Positions 1 to 12,605 of a stretch of 64,000 nucleotides of DNA are shown in pieces; within the stretch, counting starts at the first letter, position 1, and the number at the start of each line of letters is the position of its first letter. Source of the stretch: Brachynemurus nebulosus (Eukaryota > Arthropoda > Insecta > Neuroptera > Myrmeleontidae). The stretch lies in the NCBI GenBank assembly GCA_035578155.1, contig JAPWDM010000009.1, forward strand, positions 4,934,001 to 4,998,000, read 5' to 3'. The notes beneath the pieces were generated by a model. That model made no database searches. It saw only the letters and a list, made by a program, of their open reading frames with translations, and had not been told where the DNA came from. The translations under genes were made by a program, and so were the position numbers.

Positions 1-413
1 TATGAAATAATTTCGTTGACAAGAACGTCGTATTGGAAAGCGACAACAACATATAAGAACCGTAGCAGTTGGTGAAGAAGGGTCGCGCCGCGCTCAATAT
101 ATTTGAGAATTCGAAACGAAAATAAACTTGTCGACTATCGAATAATAAAAGGGGACAGGTAAAGATGTGACATCGTTCAAATTTTGTTATGGATCTTTGA
201 AACATTTATCATAACAATGAATAGCGGCTGTTTCATAAATTGCTTGATCCCACTTACCACAATGAATTTGTTGAGTTTTAATTTAATATTTGATTGCGTT
301 TTAATTTACTGAGAATTTTAGTGGTGAAACAGGTGGGATAGGTAGAAAATATGAGAAAATTATAGAACAATGTTAAAACCACTATTTTGACTCTAATTTA
401 CAAATCAAATTAC
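1..413. other. AT-rich sequence, nothing recognised
   Basis: I see no gene, repeat copy or convincing regulatory site here. The stretch is AT-rich with short T runs. Confidence 0.6.
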
Positions 414-869
414 ACAGCTGAACTTTTTTTTATACGATGGATAGGAGCCACATAAAACAATCGCACAAACAATATTCAGAAACTTCATAAATAGCTATTA
501 AAAGTAAAGTTTGGTAGAAATTGTAAAAAAAAATTTTATGCGGTGAATCAGGACCGCATGAAGAAGTTCCGTAGAAAATACATAACTCAAAACGTTATAA
601 ACCTAACGATTTCCTTAGAAGTTGCTTTTCCAAATTAGATACAGGTAGCATTAAAATTTACACATAAGATTTTATTTCATTTTTTTTATAATGTTATGAA
701 AATTATTCAATGTACTGAACTAAATGGTAAAAAACCATCAATAAGTAATTTTCTTAAAGTAAATTATTATAATTAATGTTTTTGTTTCTCATTTCCTCTT
801 GCTTTTGATTCACATTATGTACTTTAATGGTCATTTTGTTAAAAATCGTATAAAAAAAAGTTCAGCTGT
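414..869. mobile_element. Non-autonomous TIR element, 456 bp
   Basis: The ends are perfect inverted repeats of 25 bp: ACAGCTGAACTTTTTTTT followed by ATACGAT, at 414-438 and inverted at 845-869. Such long perfect termini are best explained as a miniature DNA transposon. No open frame lies inside and no clear target duplication is visible, so the superfamily is not assigned. A Tc1/mariner-like origin (TA target) is possible but not shown. Confidence 0.6.
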
Positions 870-1407
870 TATAGGTGTTCAGTAAAGTAAAGTAAGCCTT
901 CAGTAATTACTTAAGACTAACCCTTATTGAGACGACAGTGTCCATGATTTAAGTTACCAATTTAGAACTATTTATCGGTAAATATTGATTTTATCTAGAT
1001 TTTTTCCTTATACTTGAGTACCAATTTTTCTTTCAGGATGATTAAAAAACAAGATAAAGTATAGTTACTTCATTAAGGTTTCAGTTTTTTTTTCAGCGAC
1101 AATAAAAATTACATGATATATCTGCTTCAACAAGCCTGCTTCCTTTTACGCAAAGGTTGAATTCTATAGAATGTCAAATTAATTAAAAATCACCTATATA
1201 TCGATAATATTTCATACATTCAATGTATGTATGTTTATTAAAATATTGAAATTAAATGTATTATATAAAAATATTTTACTAAATATAAATATATATTTAT
1301 TATACATAACACGACATACTAGCAGCACTGGTATAAAAATTATTTACATATTCAACTTGTCTGTGAATTGATCTTTGAGTGCCAACAATTTACCGAAGAT
1401 CAAACTC
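870..1407. other. AT-rich sequence, nothing recognised
   Basis: AT-rich DNA with TATA/ATAT-like runs near 1190-1310. No copy of any repeat found elsewhere in the window was seen. Confidence 0.5.
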
Positions 1408-1460
1408 ACTGAGACGACCAGACAGACAGACAGACGGACGGACAGATGGATAGACATAAA
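1408..1460. repeat. Degenerate GACA/GACG tetranucleotide run
   Basis: A run of gacagacagacagacgg type follows a weakly paired segment that contains gatcttt...gaagatc. Related (GTCC/GTCT)n runs occur near 32930, 37650, 41555, 43090 and 48840. In insects such runs often sit inside RTE-type or unclassified retroelement tails, so this may be the edge of a decayed repeat. Confidence 0.5.
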
Positions 1461-1860
1461 CGAACCGAACACATATGACATGCATATGGGTAAATAATAA
1501 GTAAGAATAATTAATAACGGAATAAAAGTGGGATTTTATGACGATATTACAACTGAAATACATCCAAAGGAGAAGTAATCCTCGTGGATGATTAGCGGGG
1601 CGGGGATGTTAAATGGTTTTTATTGGGCCATAAGTTGTTTTTTTGAATATTTTTATGTTATAATGAGAAATAAAATAAAAAAGTTTGGAAGGATGTGATA
1701 TTGATATATTCGTTTCCTTTGAACTATTGCAGACCTTTAAATCGTTTAAATCATTCGGGAATTCAAGCCGACTACGCAATGCCTGTGAGATTTTTGCTCC
1801 CGAAAGTACTTTTCCTTCAAAAATGACAATTTTCTGAACATTTTCAGTTTCGTGGCACAA

Positions 1861-2040
1861 CTTCGTCGAAACTATTCGATTATTTTTTAACGAAACTTTT
1901 CAAATTTGTTGTGATTTGATTCTTAAATAGTCCTCTACGAGTTTCATCGCAATCGTAGTCACGTCGATATATTACTAGTCCAATTTCGCTCAAATTTTGA
2001 GAATATACTGTGGTTAGGCCATAATATACATTCGCTATAA
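1861..2040. repeat. Decayed dispersed repeat, related to 41600-41830
   Basis: This segment shares an ordered set of words with 41600-41830: actattcgatt followed by a T run, then later tactagtccaatttcgct against the other copy's tgctagtcccatttcgct. The order and spacing suggest two old copies of one repeat. Divergence is high and the ends are not defined. Confidence 0.4.
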
Positions 2041-2066
2041 ATTTTAGTAAAGTTAGAGTAACGATA

Positions 2067-2368
2067 GTTAGCACTAGTGATGTCGAGTCGAGATGCAGTT
2101 AGTCGATTAATCGATTAAAGTTGTTTTTCCGACAAAATTAGTCATTAGTCGAAAATATCGAGCATAGAATAGTCGATTAATCGACTAAATTTTTAGTCGA
2201 ATTCATGAATAGGGTAACCTATGTATTACAATGTTTTGAATTTAATTATTGACTTTTACTTTTATTTAAACGACAGTAAAATAGTCGATTAAAAAGTGAC
2301 TAAAAGAAAACAAAATTAGTCGACTAAACCGATTAATCGATTAATCATCCGACATCACTAGTTATCAC
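2067..2368. mobile_element. hAT-like MITE with TAGTGATGTCG ends
   Basis: The element proper is 2075-2360 (286 bp). It begins TAGTGATGTCG and ends with the inverse CGACATCACTA. It is flanked by GTTAGCAC (2067-2074) and GTTATCAC (2361-2368), an 8-bp target duplication with one mismatch, as expected for hAT transposons. The interior is made largely of variations on tagtcgattaatcgacta and has no coding frame. A second, 3'-broken copy lies inverted at 27060-27440. Confidence 0.8.
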
Positions 2369-3231
2369 ACATGCGCAGACGTAAAATATATTGATGCTGG
2401 GTACACGAAATGGATTCTTTGGCTTTCTGCAGGTTACCACGAAAATAAAAATATGACACGCCATTGTCAAATTCAGTGTGATCAAGTGCAGATTAACCAT
2501 CTAGACGCGAGGACAGATGTCATGAATGCATAAGGATTTCAATGTTAGCGAGTAAATTTTGGACGAGTTGTGTAAGCGAACTTTTTAAGCGATATAATTA
2601 CAATCCTTCGAAAAGGTCCTCTTGATAACTCTACGACATTCTGAATTTAAATCCCAATTGACAAGCTACTTGATACGATATTATCAAATACTTTTAGGGA
2701 ATCTGAAGACTTTATTCAATCTCATTTTCGCTAGTCTATCATTGCCTTTACTATATTTATAATAATAGGCAAAAGATGTGAAAATGATGCGTCTCTATAT
2801 ACCTTAAAACTTATACATTATAAATTTTTTGTTAGTCTGTCGTGTATTTCTATGCCGAAGATAGGAGTATATGATGCGTAGCTGACTCTTAATACACCAT
2901 ATCGACGTCAATTTTAAATATGTCATAACATAACAAAAATATTAAAGATTATGATGGGAGTGAGTCCATAATACGAGGAGTATATGTATATGTTAAAGTA
3001 CACAAATGTATATTCGATAATTATTCATAAAAGTACCGGATGTTCCAGATTTTTACTCTTCCGCCCAAATCCTGAAAACGAAAAATTTCGATGAAAATTA
3101 TTCTGTATCCGGATTTTTTATATGGAGATTTCGTATAAATGTACGATAATGAACCCAGGCTCAAGATAATTTTATGTACGGAATATTAAAGGGAGCAAAA
3201 ATTTGATATATTTTGTTCACAAATCTTGGTA
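2369..3231. other. AT-rich sequence, nothing recognised
   Basis: No gene or repeat copy was identified. One short G-rich patch and several scattered T runs are present. Confidence 0.5.
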
Positions 3232-3679
3232 TAGTGATGAGCAAATGCAAGACCAATCCCAAGCCTACCAAGTCTTGATCTTGTTTTTGCATTAAGAATC
3301 TTGGTCTTGGTCTTGCTAGAATAGTTTGAGTCTCGGTCTTGGTCTAGCAAAATGCGGCCTTGGTCTTGGATTTGGTATTGCTAAAAAATCTTGCACCTTT
3401 TTTTCAGTGAATTTTTTTCTTCTAAAATCAGAATTTTCTTTCTTTACGGTATTAATTATATACGTACTTTCAAACTATTTAAATAGTTTAGCAAGAGTCT
3501 TGCTTTTTTCTTACTTTTGTCTTGGTCTTGCTCATTTGAGTCTTGATACTGGTCTTGCAGCCATACTTATAGTCTTGGTCTTGGTGTTGCTCTTGGTATA
3601 CATAGTCTTAGTCTTGGTCTTGCAAAAAATGACTGATAAAACAAGACTGCAAGGCCAAGACTAATTTTGTTCGTCACTA
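3232..3679. mobile_element. hAT-like MITE filled with GGTCTT repeats
   Basis: The ends are TAGTGATGAGCAAA and its near inverse (TTTTGTTCGTCACTA). The first eight bases match those of the element at 2075, which suggests the hAT superfamily. The interior is a degenerate hexamer array (ttggtcttggtcttgc). Read in one frame it gives a low-complexity Gly-Leu peptide from 3326 to 3664, which I regard as an artefact of the repeat. No clean 8-bp target duplication is visible; both flanks contain aatcttg, which resembles the repeat itself. A related fragment lies at 46690-46820. Confidence 0.6.
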
Positions 3680-5437
3680 ATCTTGCAATTATCAATATTT
3701 TTAACTTTTTGGATAAACCAAGAAAAAGTTTGGATTTTTCTAGATTTTCTCCGAGGTTTACTTACGAAAACCGATGAAACTTAGGTAAAGAGTACTACGA
3801 AAGATCCCAGAGATCTTAAGAGCAAACTTTTTGTTATATGCCACGTGATTTAAGAGAATTTTGATAATTTTGTGTTTTTCGTCAAAGACCGATATCTTAT
3901 CAGAATTGAAAATTTTTCGGTAAGGTAGGAACCGTAGCATACTTACAATCGGCAATCGTGAGTGGGGATGACTTGAAATATAAAAGTTCCCCCCTGGAGG
4001 AAACTGACGACAAAATTAGAAATTTAGAAATTTAAATTTGTAACAACTTTGTTCCTGAAATCGCAAGATAGATTTTGGCTTTTTCTAACTACTGAATACA
4101 TTTGTTTTCCTTGAGGTATTTTTCTTTGGAGTTCCCCCCCCCCTCGAGCAAATTTCAAATAAAAACAAGATGGGAAATTCTTACAAGTGTGATGTCAGTA
4201 TCTTTGAAACAAACGAATAACAACTGAATATACCTATGTTACATTTATTATTTATGAACTCTGCTGTTTTCAATAAGACGACCACTTATTCTGTAACACT
4301 CTGTGACTTTTAATTATATATTTTATTATCATTGTTTGAAAATTAATGTAAATTACTAATTTCCTGTCTGGAGATGCGTTTCGTTGTGTGCTTTTTATAA
4401 ATATAATTTCAATCTTTTAGAACTTTTTTGTTCTGTTTTTAATTTTTTTTTTCATTTATTTACTTATTAAATATTGTTTAAACATTCAACAATATTAAAA
4501 TATGATGGAATCGTATAGCTGGCAATGAAATGAGACAAGAGTTCAATGTTAGAATCCATATACAGGACCCACGTACCCGACTTATAGACGTTTTAAGTTA
4601 TCGACACTGCTCGGGCAGTTTAACTCGATGGGTACATATAATATGTAATATTTTTAGTACCTATTTTGTAGAAAAAAATTTGATGTCTAATTTAAGTTTC
4701 TTTGATATTTCTTGAATCAAAACCGAATCATCTGACCCTGCAAAATCTTTTTAATGACATCTATTAACGCTCTATGAAAATTAAAATCATTAAAATTGAG
4801 CGACGACCACCCAAATATTGAATGACATTACTGCTTATTAGTTGTCCCAGACAGTATTTATGCATTCAGTATTCATATTTTTATTTTCAATTTCGTTGAC
4901 GAGTAGTATATAGATCCGAATGGGGCATACATAAGTTAAACAAGGAGCGCAGTATGTAAGGACAAATCATAAATACAATTTGCTAAATATGTATGTAAGT
5001 ATTTGGTATTGCTCGGTCTTGCGTTATTGTAACATATGTGCAGACATAGATATGATATTAAACGTAAAGCAAAACTCTTAAACTGTTTGCGATCTGAGAA
5101 AAATTAAGAACAGTTTCCGAATTTATATATAGTGTTTACGATTATAAATGGATCTTTTATTAGAATTAATGTTGCAAGAAATTCGATCACTCTTTTTTAT
5201 TTAAAATACACAAAAAATATTTCTAAATTATGTATATTTTAAATAACACTCCTACTAGCTAATTTACGTAATATACAATCCGTGAATATATTATGTATAT
5301 GCACAAATACAGATATACACACATACAGCTGCATAGTGATGATATGCGTACTGTTTAGTGTACGTATTAAAAATTTTCTAACTATCACAACTGTCACAAT
5401 TCATTAGGAAAAGAAGAATTATTAATAAAAAAATCTA
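3680..5437. other. AT-rich sequence, nothing recognised
   Basis: No gene was found. There is a C run at 4134-4142 and weakly self-complementary sequence around 4565-4640. Short frames on both strands look random. Confidence 0.5.
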
Positions 5438-5603
5438 TTAACAGCTTGACGGTCATTGACGTCATACGACGTCAAGTACAACTCTACTAATTCACACACC
5501 ACGTCGTAGGACGTCAAAAAATCTATATAAAATGTATTAGCTGTCAAAATAGTGCATCAATTAGACGTTTTGTCTATATAAGTTGTGGTCGTCAAGGTGT
5601 TAA
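5438..5603. mobile_element. TTAA-flanked MITE (piggyBac-like), 158 bp
   Basis: TTAA at 5438-5441 and 5600-5603 bounds a 158-bp unit. It starts ACAGCTTGACGGTCA, and the inverse of its end reads CACCTTGACGACCA. TTAA targets and duplications are the hallmark of piggyBac. GACGTC is repeated four times inside, including TGACGTCA. There is no coding sequence. Confidence 0.7.
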
Positions 5604-5659
5604 AAACTTGTAGCTGATATTTTTTTTAAATTTTATCTAATTTTTTGCATGTATTTGTA

Positions 5660-6051
5660 TCGTACCCATAAGAATATTGTAGTTTTTACCATGGAGAAAA
5701 AAATTAGGACAGATTTTTACAGTGAAAAAAATGGTAGGTACAAAACATTTCATCGTTCATTTCACTGTAGGTAAACACGATAAAAATGAAACAAAAATTC
5801 GTATTGATAAATGTAACTGATTACAGAACTATAGTAATAATGCATTAAATAATAATATGAGTGTTTTCTTCAACTCAAATTTCTTGCCTAAAAGCAATTT
5901 AACTCGAAGAAGTGTCGCGTTTTTGTCAGTTGACAGTTGACAAGCTTCGCTGTCGCGTTTTTGTTAGTTGACGGTTCTTCTCGTTAAATTGCTAGGCAAC
6001 AAACCCAAATTTATTCGAGAAAATACAAACCTCTCGTGTAATAATAAGTGA
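5660..6051. repeat. Dispersed repeat, copy 1 of 2
   Basis: The sequence from ataagaatattgtag to gtgtaataataagtga recurs in the same order at 25508-26146. This copy carries an internal duplication of gtcgcgtttttgt near 5911-5970. It lacks about 225 bp found in the other copy between 25586 and 25812. No protein is encoded and the family is unclassified. Confidence 0.7.
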
Positions 6052-9000
6052 TAATTTTGAAAAGGAAAAGCTAACTATTCTTTTATGAATGAAAATCCCA
6101 AGAATTCACTTTGTTTTAAGTGGTTAGGTAAGAATTCCAGCTTAAGACACGTTCTGTTACAAGTTTTACTGAAATCGATTTCTTCTTGCGTTTTAACGAG
6201 GTTCAAATGTAATTTATAATACTTATTTATAGTTATTAATATTTTCATATTATTGAATATTTTGGCTCTTTGGCTAAAGTGTTAAATGTTTTAATTGACT
6301 TTTCGCATCAGTTTTCCGAAAGTAAATAGCGCTACGCCCCATAAAATACAAATGACTCGTCGATAATATCATCCGTGTACATACATTCACTTTTATCTTT
6401 TAAATTAAATTTTGCAAAATCAATTTATGCGAATTTTTAGTACGGTGATGTAAAAGGTCAAACAGTTGTAATGACAATTTGTCCACATAAAATTTATTAC
6501 AGTGTAATTATATTCTTATAAGTATTAGAAGACAAAGAACATATAAATATAATTAGTTAATAATAAGTATTGGAATGTTACGGTTGTATATAAACCCTCT
6601 TCTTAACTTGGTGGGATATTGTACAGGGTGTACACGTTAAATTTAACCAGAAAATGTGAAATTTGCTGAAACAATAATGGGTTTTAAATCAAAATGACTG
6701 TTTTTTAGAGCCTTTTTTTAAATTTTGCAATTGACATAATTTTTTTTATTTTGGGAATCGTAAATTTAATTATATTTTTCTTGAGCTTTTAACAGAAACA
6801 CACTGTATATATCTATACGATTTTAGGGATAATATTTGTTGTACTACTGTTCTTCGGCGAACGGTAAACACTAGACGAAGATTGTTTTATTATGAAATAT
6901 GATGAACAATAACGTATGTTTACGATCAAATGGGAAGAATGTGTATCTGTTATCGGAATATATACAGAAATAAACAGAAGAAATAAGACTGCGGACAATG
7001 GATATCGTGTGTGGACAGTGTTCTTAATAAAATGGATGCAACCAATTTTTTATAATCAACCACGGGAACCAGTTAGTACCAGCTAGAATTTCTAGTGGAT
7101 CTCAAGCCAGTCAAGGTGGAGATACAAATGCTGCAATTAATCTGGTCCAGTTCCACCGAGAGTTACACCTGCTGGAGTTAAAACTTTTTGAATTTTCCAA
7201 AGGTTACTAACTAGAAGGGATATTTCAATTTTTTTACTCCTAGAGTACTTACTCCTCGGAGTAACCATATAAAGGAAGCCTACAAAAAATGACATAAATG
7301 GATATTTTAAGTCTAATAGGTCAAATATACATTTTAGGCAATTTAAAAAGGCTTACAAAATTTTTACGATAGAGTTTTATTTGTAATAGACTGTAACAAA
7401 TGTAGACCTATTTATTAAGCCTCAAGTGTTCTTTTTAGATTTAAGGAATTTTCCGAAAACTCCTTCAAATTATGAACCCTAGACCTTTATTATTTCAGTT
7501 TTCTAATTAATCCACGAGGAAACTCTAGGAAATAGCCTGCTTTTTGATAAAATCTAGATCAATTTTCAAAACTGAACTGGGGTAAAAAAGTCTTAAAACA
7601 AAATTTAAAGTACCTAATGGAATAATTCTTAGATTCTGTAAATGTGATACAAGATTATCACAAAAGAATTCCAATAAACTCAAGGTTTTCGAAATATTCT
7701 TTCCATTTCGCTGTATTTCTTACACTTTGAACTCTATTTCATCCAAAAAATACTTCGAAAACTATTTCGATGCTCCAACAGTTTGATGTAGAAAAATTTC
7801 GATTTTAAATTTGTGACCAACGTGGAAAAATCCACGAAACGTATACATTTTGAAAATTTAGAAAATATTGATACTCACAGCTACTTGCTACTATGATTTT
7901 CTTTGCTTTTGGGTTCTGATTATAACAATACGGTACTTGACTGTATTTAAAATTTGTGTCAAATGTTAAATAATTCTATGCATTATCATTACATATGTCC
8001 AATTTTAATGATGAAAAATAACAAAATTTGATAACTGTTTAGAAATTTTATTTTGAAAATCGCCATTTTTCAACAAATTTTCAAATTAGTGAAAACGCGC
8101 CATTTCTTGAAAATGACGTAACATTTTGTAGCTAGATATGTCGATTCTGATAATTTTCATCGGTGAGGTGAAATTGTGTTTTCTTTTGAATATTTCTATT
8201 AGCTTATGTATATAGTAATAATAATCGACCAGAATTCAAATAAATACTTGCTTTTACTTTGACATTTTATGAATATAATCAAAGTTTTGAGGTTATAAAT
8301 ATTGACATTAACGTTTAATTGCTTCAAAATGTGACGTCACTATAGTTAGGTGTTTTTCCTGCCTTTTTCTCATTTAAAATTGTAGGGTTACTTTTTTTGA
8401 TGATTTTTTACAAAATTTGTCGAAAATAAAAAAAATTACTTAACTGATATGGAAAAACAATGCTTTTAGAATATTTTTGTAACTTCAGTCAAGTACCCTA
8501 TTCCAGGAAGCTTTTTACGTACGACAAAAAGTAAATTATTTTCATTTCTTATAACTATGATTTTCTAATTTCCTTGAAATTCCTTTATGTATAACACCCG
8601 TCCAAACTAAACAACAACAACCACCCCGGTACCGTGGTGATATATTGGAAAAATTTTTAGGGTACGCCGTGTTATTAGTAGTCCCATATTTATTTATACG
8701 TTTATAATAAGTAATACTTATTTTTTTGATCATCTTCGCTCGTCTGCAGCAGGACTCAAATGGACATCATAAAAACACAGGCTACGTGCAAGCCATAAAT
8801 ACACTGGACTTCACCACATTTGCTCTCCTCTGTCCAACATATTGCCAATATTACCGATGTTATTAATGTTTCTTTATGAAAACTTGTATGTAAAAGCAAT
8901 ACACACAGATATTGGGGGGAAGACGGCTTTTAATGGACTCATTATCGTAAATCATCATTAGATCACTACTTAGAAGAGAGGTTTATATTACGTTGTAGTT

Positions 9001-9600
9001 CTATTAGTTTCTGTAAGTAAGTATTGAGTGTAATTTTGAAATAAATATAATAATATTTTGGTTGATTATCGTCGCGAGATATGAGCAATAAAAATGTTTC
9101 TAATTATTTATTATTATCGTTTCTGGATAGATAAATATTATTTATAGGTTGTTTTTTCTGGAGGGTACGAATTACGAGTCATTAACTCTGAAAATTTTTG
9201 CTATTCAAATAGTTGTGTAATAGTTAAAGTGTTGTCCATACAATTTTTGACCGATATCTCGAACATTTAGTTAGCATTTGTAAATAAGAGAGAGTGTAAA
9301 AAGAAGCATGATTGTTTCCCATGGATCTGTGAAGTACCATTCTTTGTAGAAACTCCTGCACCAAACGCTTCGTGTCATAAAAATTCGTGTCATATCCCGG
9401 GATTAAATAATCAACACTTAATTAAGTCATTAACTAGATCCAATCAGGAATTGATCAAAACCACACAGAACATTCCGTTGCTTTTCAAAAACTAATTGAA
9501 TTTTCGATTTCGATCAAAAATGCATAGTCAACGCTTCGGGTTGACCAAATCAATCAAACATAAGTTTGATTTTTTCTTGTTAATTTTGATTTTATGAAAT
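6052..9600. other. Long AT-rich stretch without genes
   Basis: I see no coding region here. One possible MITE end, TACAGGGTGTACACG, sits at 6621-6635. It matches the first ten bases of the inverted pair at 45371-45737, but a convincing partner end is missing; the nearest is cacactgtata at 6799. TGACGTCA occurs near 8333. The remainder is low-complexity AT sequence. Confidence 0.5.
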
Positions 9601-10288
9601 AATAAAGTACAAAAATGTTTTTTAAGCAAAAGCTTTTATTTAAAAATGGGCTAAAAAAAAATAAAATAACTACTGAGCGAAGTTTGAAGCAATATGCAAC
9701 ATAATTTATAAAAGCTTGAGGCGTTATCGTTAATTATTTCTGTTTTGGATATAAGTGTAGCTATTTTACTTTTCAGTACTTACCAAACTTGATTAAACGT
9801 CTCAAGCTTTTATAAATTATGTTGCATATTGGTTCAAACTGCATTCAGTAGTTATTTCATTTTTTAGCCCATTTTTAAATAAAAACTTTTTCTTAAAAAA
9901 CATTTTTTTTACTTTATTTTATTTGCTACTCTTTAGTCGGATTACAATTAATTTAAAAAAAAAATAATAAGGAAGTAATTTTTTTACCTATCGGTTAATT
10001 TACCCTAATCAGACATAACAGTTGAAACAAAAAATTGTAATGTAAAATCAATGGACAACATTTGATAATTAGAAATGTCAAAAAGTTGCATAGGACTAAA
10101 AATCAACAATTTTGGTTTGGGGCAATTTAAGGAAAAACTAATTATACAATATTGCATTGTCATCAAGGTTAGAAACGTGTGCAAAATTTGAAACCTCTAG
10201 CTCAATTAGAACCTGTCTAAATTTTGATTCCAAGATTTGATCTAAACCAACATACTAACATAGCAAGTTAAATAAAAGCTTTTAAAAA
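9601..10288. mobile_element. Fold-back repeat, copy A, about 690 bp
   Basis: Arms of about 128 bp (9601-9728 and 9794-9925) are inverted copies of each other around a loop of about 65 bp. A unique 3' part to 10288 follows. The same arrangement, arms and tail together, is found at 24732-25426, so this is one mobile unit. The end carries taaataaaagctttt, the inverse of a word just inside the start, giving a subterminal inverted repeat. No target duplication or protein is evident, and the superfamily is unknown. Confidence 0.75.
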
Positions 10289-11605
10289 ACAACATTGTGA
10301 TACAGGGGTCGCCGAATGACCACAAAAGTAGCATCCAATTAAGCTTGTACTTGAAACAAGCTTCAACTGTGAACAACTAACTTGTCTTCTGGAAAGTATT
10401 TTTGCTGGTTAACATCTTCAGGTTTCACTAATAATATCAGAAGCTTCTGATGTTAGCAAAATCTTACCAAAAAATACCATGCAGCACTATTTTGAAGTAA
10501 TATTTGAAGCGTAACTTTTCGAATAACTTTTTCTTTAGAATCTTACCAGTCAAAGATAAGAACAAACAAATCGTTTTACTGCTTCTACGCCAAAGTTCTT
10601 AACGACAGAAATTTTAAATCTGTTAATTTTAGTGATGTTGCTGTGCCTTTGAGCCATTAAACATTCGTGGAGGCTCACATATTAGAAGTTTCTAAAAATT
10701 TTAATAAAAATCAAATTCAAAATTGATTCTGAAATTCGAAATACAATATTTTTAAGCAGAAAAGCTTGAGAGATATTAAAAAAAGATTGTCTAATTCAAC
10801 TTTTTGTTGAGCAAAATTTTATTCTCACATAAATTGGTGCCAAAAGAATTCGTTGCGAGTTTCGCAAGAATCGCAATGAATTTGGGCCCAACTATGTATT
10901 AGTAAAAATTTTTAATTCAGTTTCACATATTCAAAAATAAAAAATTATACAAAAATTATATATAAAAAAACAAATTGACTAAATTCAAAGTTGCAAAAAA
11001 AAAAAAAAAAATTATTTATGGAAAGCAATTCAAAATTTTCCGAATATAAATTTAATTTTTCCTGTTCTACTATTTCCACACCTCGTTCTGTATATACATA
11101 TAATCCATCGGGGGCTTTGATTAATCACAAACACTTAAAATTGTCAACTTGATTTAAATTATTGACACTTTTATTTAATTATTGCCCAAACACAAAAAAT
11201 ATGGGAAAAAATTTTGGTGTGGTACACACTTCCCGCTCGTCTCTTGTACCACTCGCCCCAAAAAAATATAAACAAAAAATATGTAAGTGTGAACATAAAA
11301 TATTTCAGTCAGATAATTTGTGTGTGGCCGAATCAAATAGACTAGATGATATAAAGAGTATTGTAAAATTTGATTCAATAGGGTAAACGTACTAGTAAAT
11401 AACACAATGCTAGTTTTGCACAACTGTCCGATGTAATATTTAAGAATAATATTTCAGTTTTTTTTCATCACCAACTAATTTTTTTAATTTTTTTAGATAA
11501 GTTGCAAGGTATCTAGTCTTCTTTTTATCTTGCTTGTTCTAAGAAAAGAGGAATTAGTAAAAAAGTTTTTGAGCTCATTACTAAAAAAAAAATTAATAAT
11601 ATTAA
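10289..11605. other. AT-rich sequence, nothing recognised
   Basis: No gene or repeat copy was identified. An A run of about 18 lies near 10996. Overlapping frames on both strands at 11162-11423 look random. Confidence 0.5.
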
Positions 11606-12065
11606 TAGTATATTGTGCAATAAGTGCGGGAAATTGTCGATTGCCCACGAAAGCGAAGTTAAGCGCACAAACGTAGTGAGTGCGCTCATTCGCTTGAGTG
11701 AGACAATCGAAAATCCCGCACGAGTTGCGCATACTAATTTTTATTATGAATTTCACATACTTTTTTCTATTATTATCACTATTTTTGACATTTTTTTTAC
11801 TTTTTAAAATAATATTTTTAAGTGTTCGTCTTTTTTTCTGAATTAATTATCGTTTAAATTACTTTGTTGGTGGTTTCTATAGGAATAATTATGAAACATT
11901 TATTAAATGAAAAATTAAGAGGCGGCTTTGCGTGTTTTGACTAAATTTTGCGTGTGGAAAGTTACTTTCCACACGCAAAATAGTATGCGGGAAGAGTCCA
12001 GTTGTCAAACAGCTATTTTACGTACAGAAATGTGTGCGCCAAGTTAGTACTTCTCCCGCATAGTA
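11606..12065. mobile_element. 460-bp repeat with two palindromes, copy A
   Basis: The unit starts with a hairpin-forming segment (11606-11735) whose edges are agtat...gtgcggga and tcccgcac...atact. It then has about 200 bp of AT-rich DNA. Next is a perfect palindrome at 11945-11981 (18-bp arms attttgcgtgtggaaagt, 1-base centre), and last an inverted pair tagtatgcgggaag / cttctcccgcatagta. A second copy at 48265-48727 matches along its whole length. Frames within the first hairpin give similar peptides in both copies, but both strands are open, as expected of a palindrome. I do not regard it as a gene. Confidence 0.75.
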
Positions 12066-12442
12066 ATAAAAAATAAATGAATGCTATTTGGTTGGAATAG
12101 CAGTTTTCTCCGATTTTCCGGAAAACTATAGGCACTGGAAAAATTTGAAAAGTAGCTATATTGAGCCCGAAAATAGCGCGAAATTCCTAGATAGGTTTCC
12201 TTTTATTATCGCCGTTAGTTTGTATTCTGTTGTGGTCACTTTTTCCCTGTAAGCTAGTCAAATAGATTCTTTTGAATTTCCGCTTTTCTACTGAATTATG
12301 AAACAGCGCGCAATAAACACGAAAATATAGTATAGATCATTTTCCCTATATCCGGACATAACTAGCTCACTTTTCTAACTTGAAAACTCCTTTTGAAACA
12401 ATTTAAGTCAATATACAAACCAAGAACCAAACCAACTAGCTA
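12066..12442. other. No feature recognised
   Basis: AT-rich DNA without a clear gene, repeat or motif. Confidence 0.5.
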
Positions 12443-12605
12443 TTAAGCAGCTTCCACATTCTCGCCGAAGTTGGACGAAGTAGTTCCTCGCGAGGTTGGC
12501 CGAGGCATAAGAATAGCATTGAAACACCAACCGCGAAGCACAACGAAATGACCCTCTACATTCTCGACTCGTCCAACCTCGGCGAAAATGTGAAAGCTGC
12601 TTTAA
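12443..12605. mobile_element. MITE with about 33-bp inverted ends
   Basis: The left end is ttaagcagcttccacatt..., continuing into cgccgaagttggacga. The right end is its near inverse (tcgtccaacctcggcg ... agctgctttaa). The whole unit is about 160 bp. TTAA occurs at both borders, but with an extra T on the right, so a TTAA duplication is likely rather than certain. The interior is GC-richer than its surroundings and non-coding. Confidence 0.65.

Noticed and set aside
3326..3664. 112-codon Gly/Leu-rich frame
   Set aside because: It is a translation of the degenerate ggtctt array inside a MITE; composition follows the repeat.
6621..6810. Complete TACAGGGTGTAA MITE
   Set aside because: Only the left end is convincing; the proposed right end (cacactgtata) matches poorly and the interior is unrelated to the pair at 45371.
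11493..11807. Paired frames on both strands in the 460-bp repeat, conserved in the copy at 48227-48466
   Set aside because: The segment is a hairpin, so both strands stay open together; conservation of peptides reflects conservation of the DNA element.
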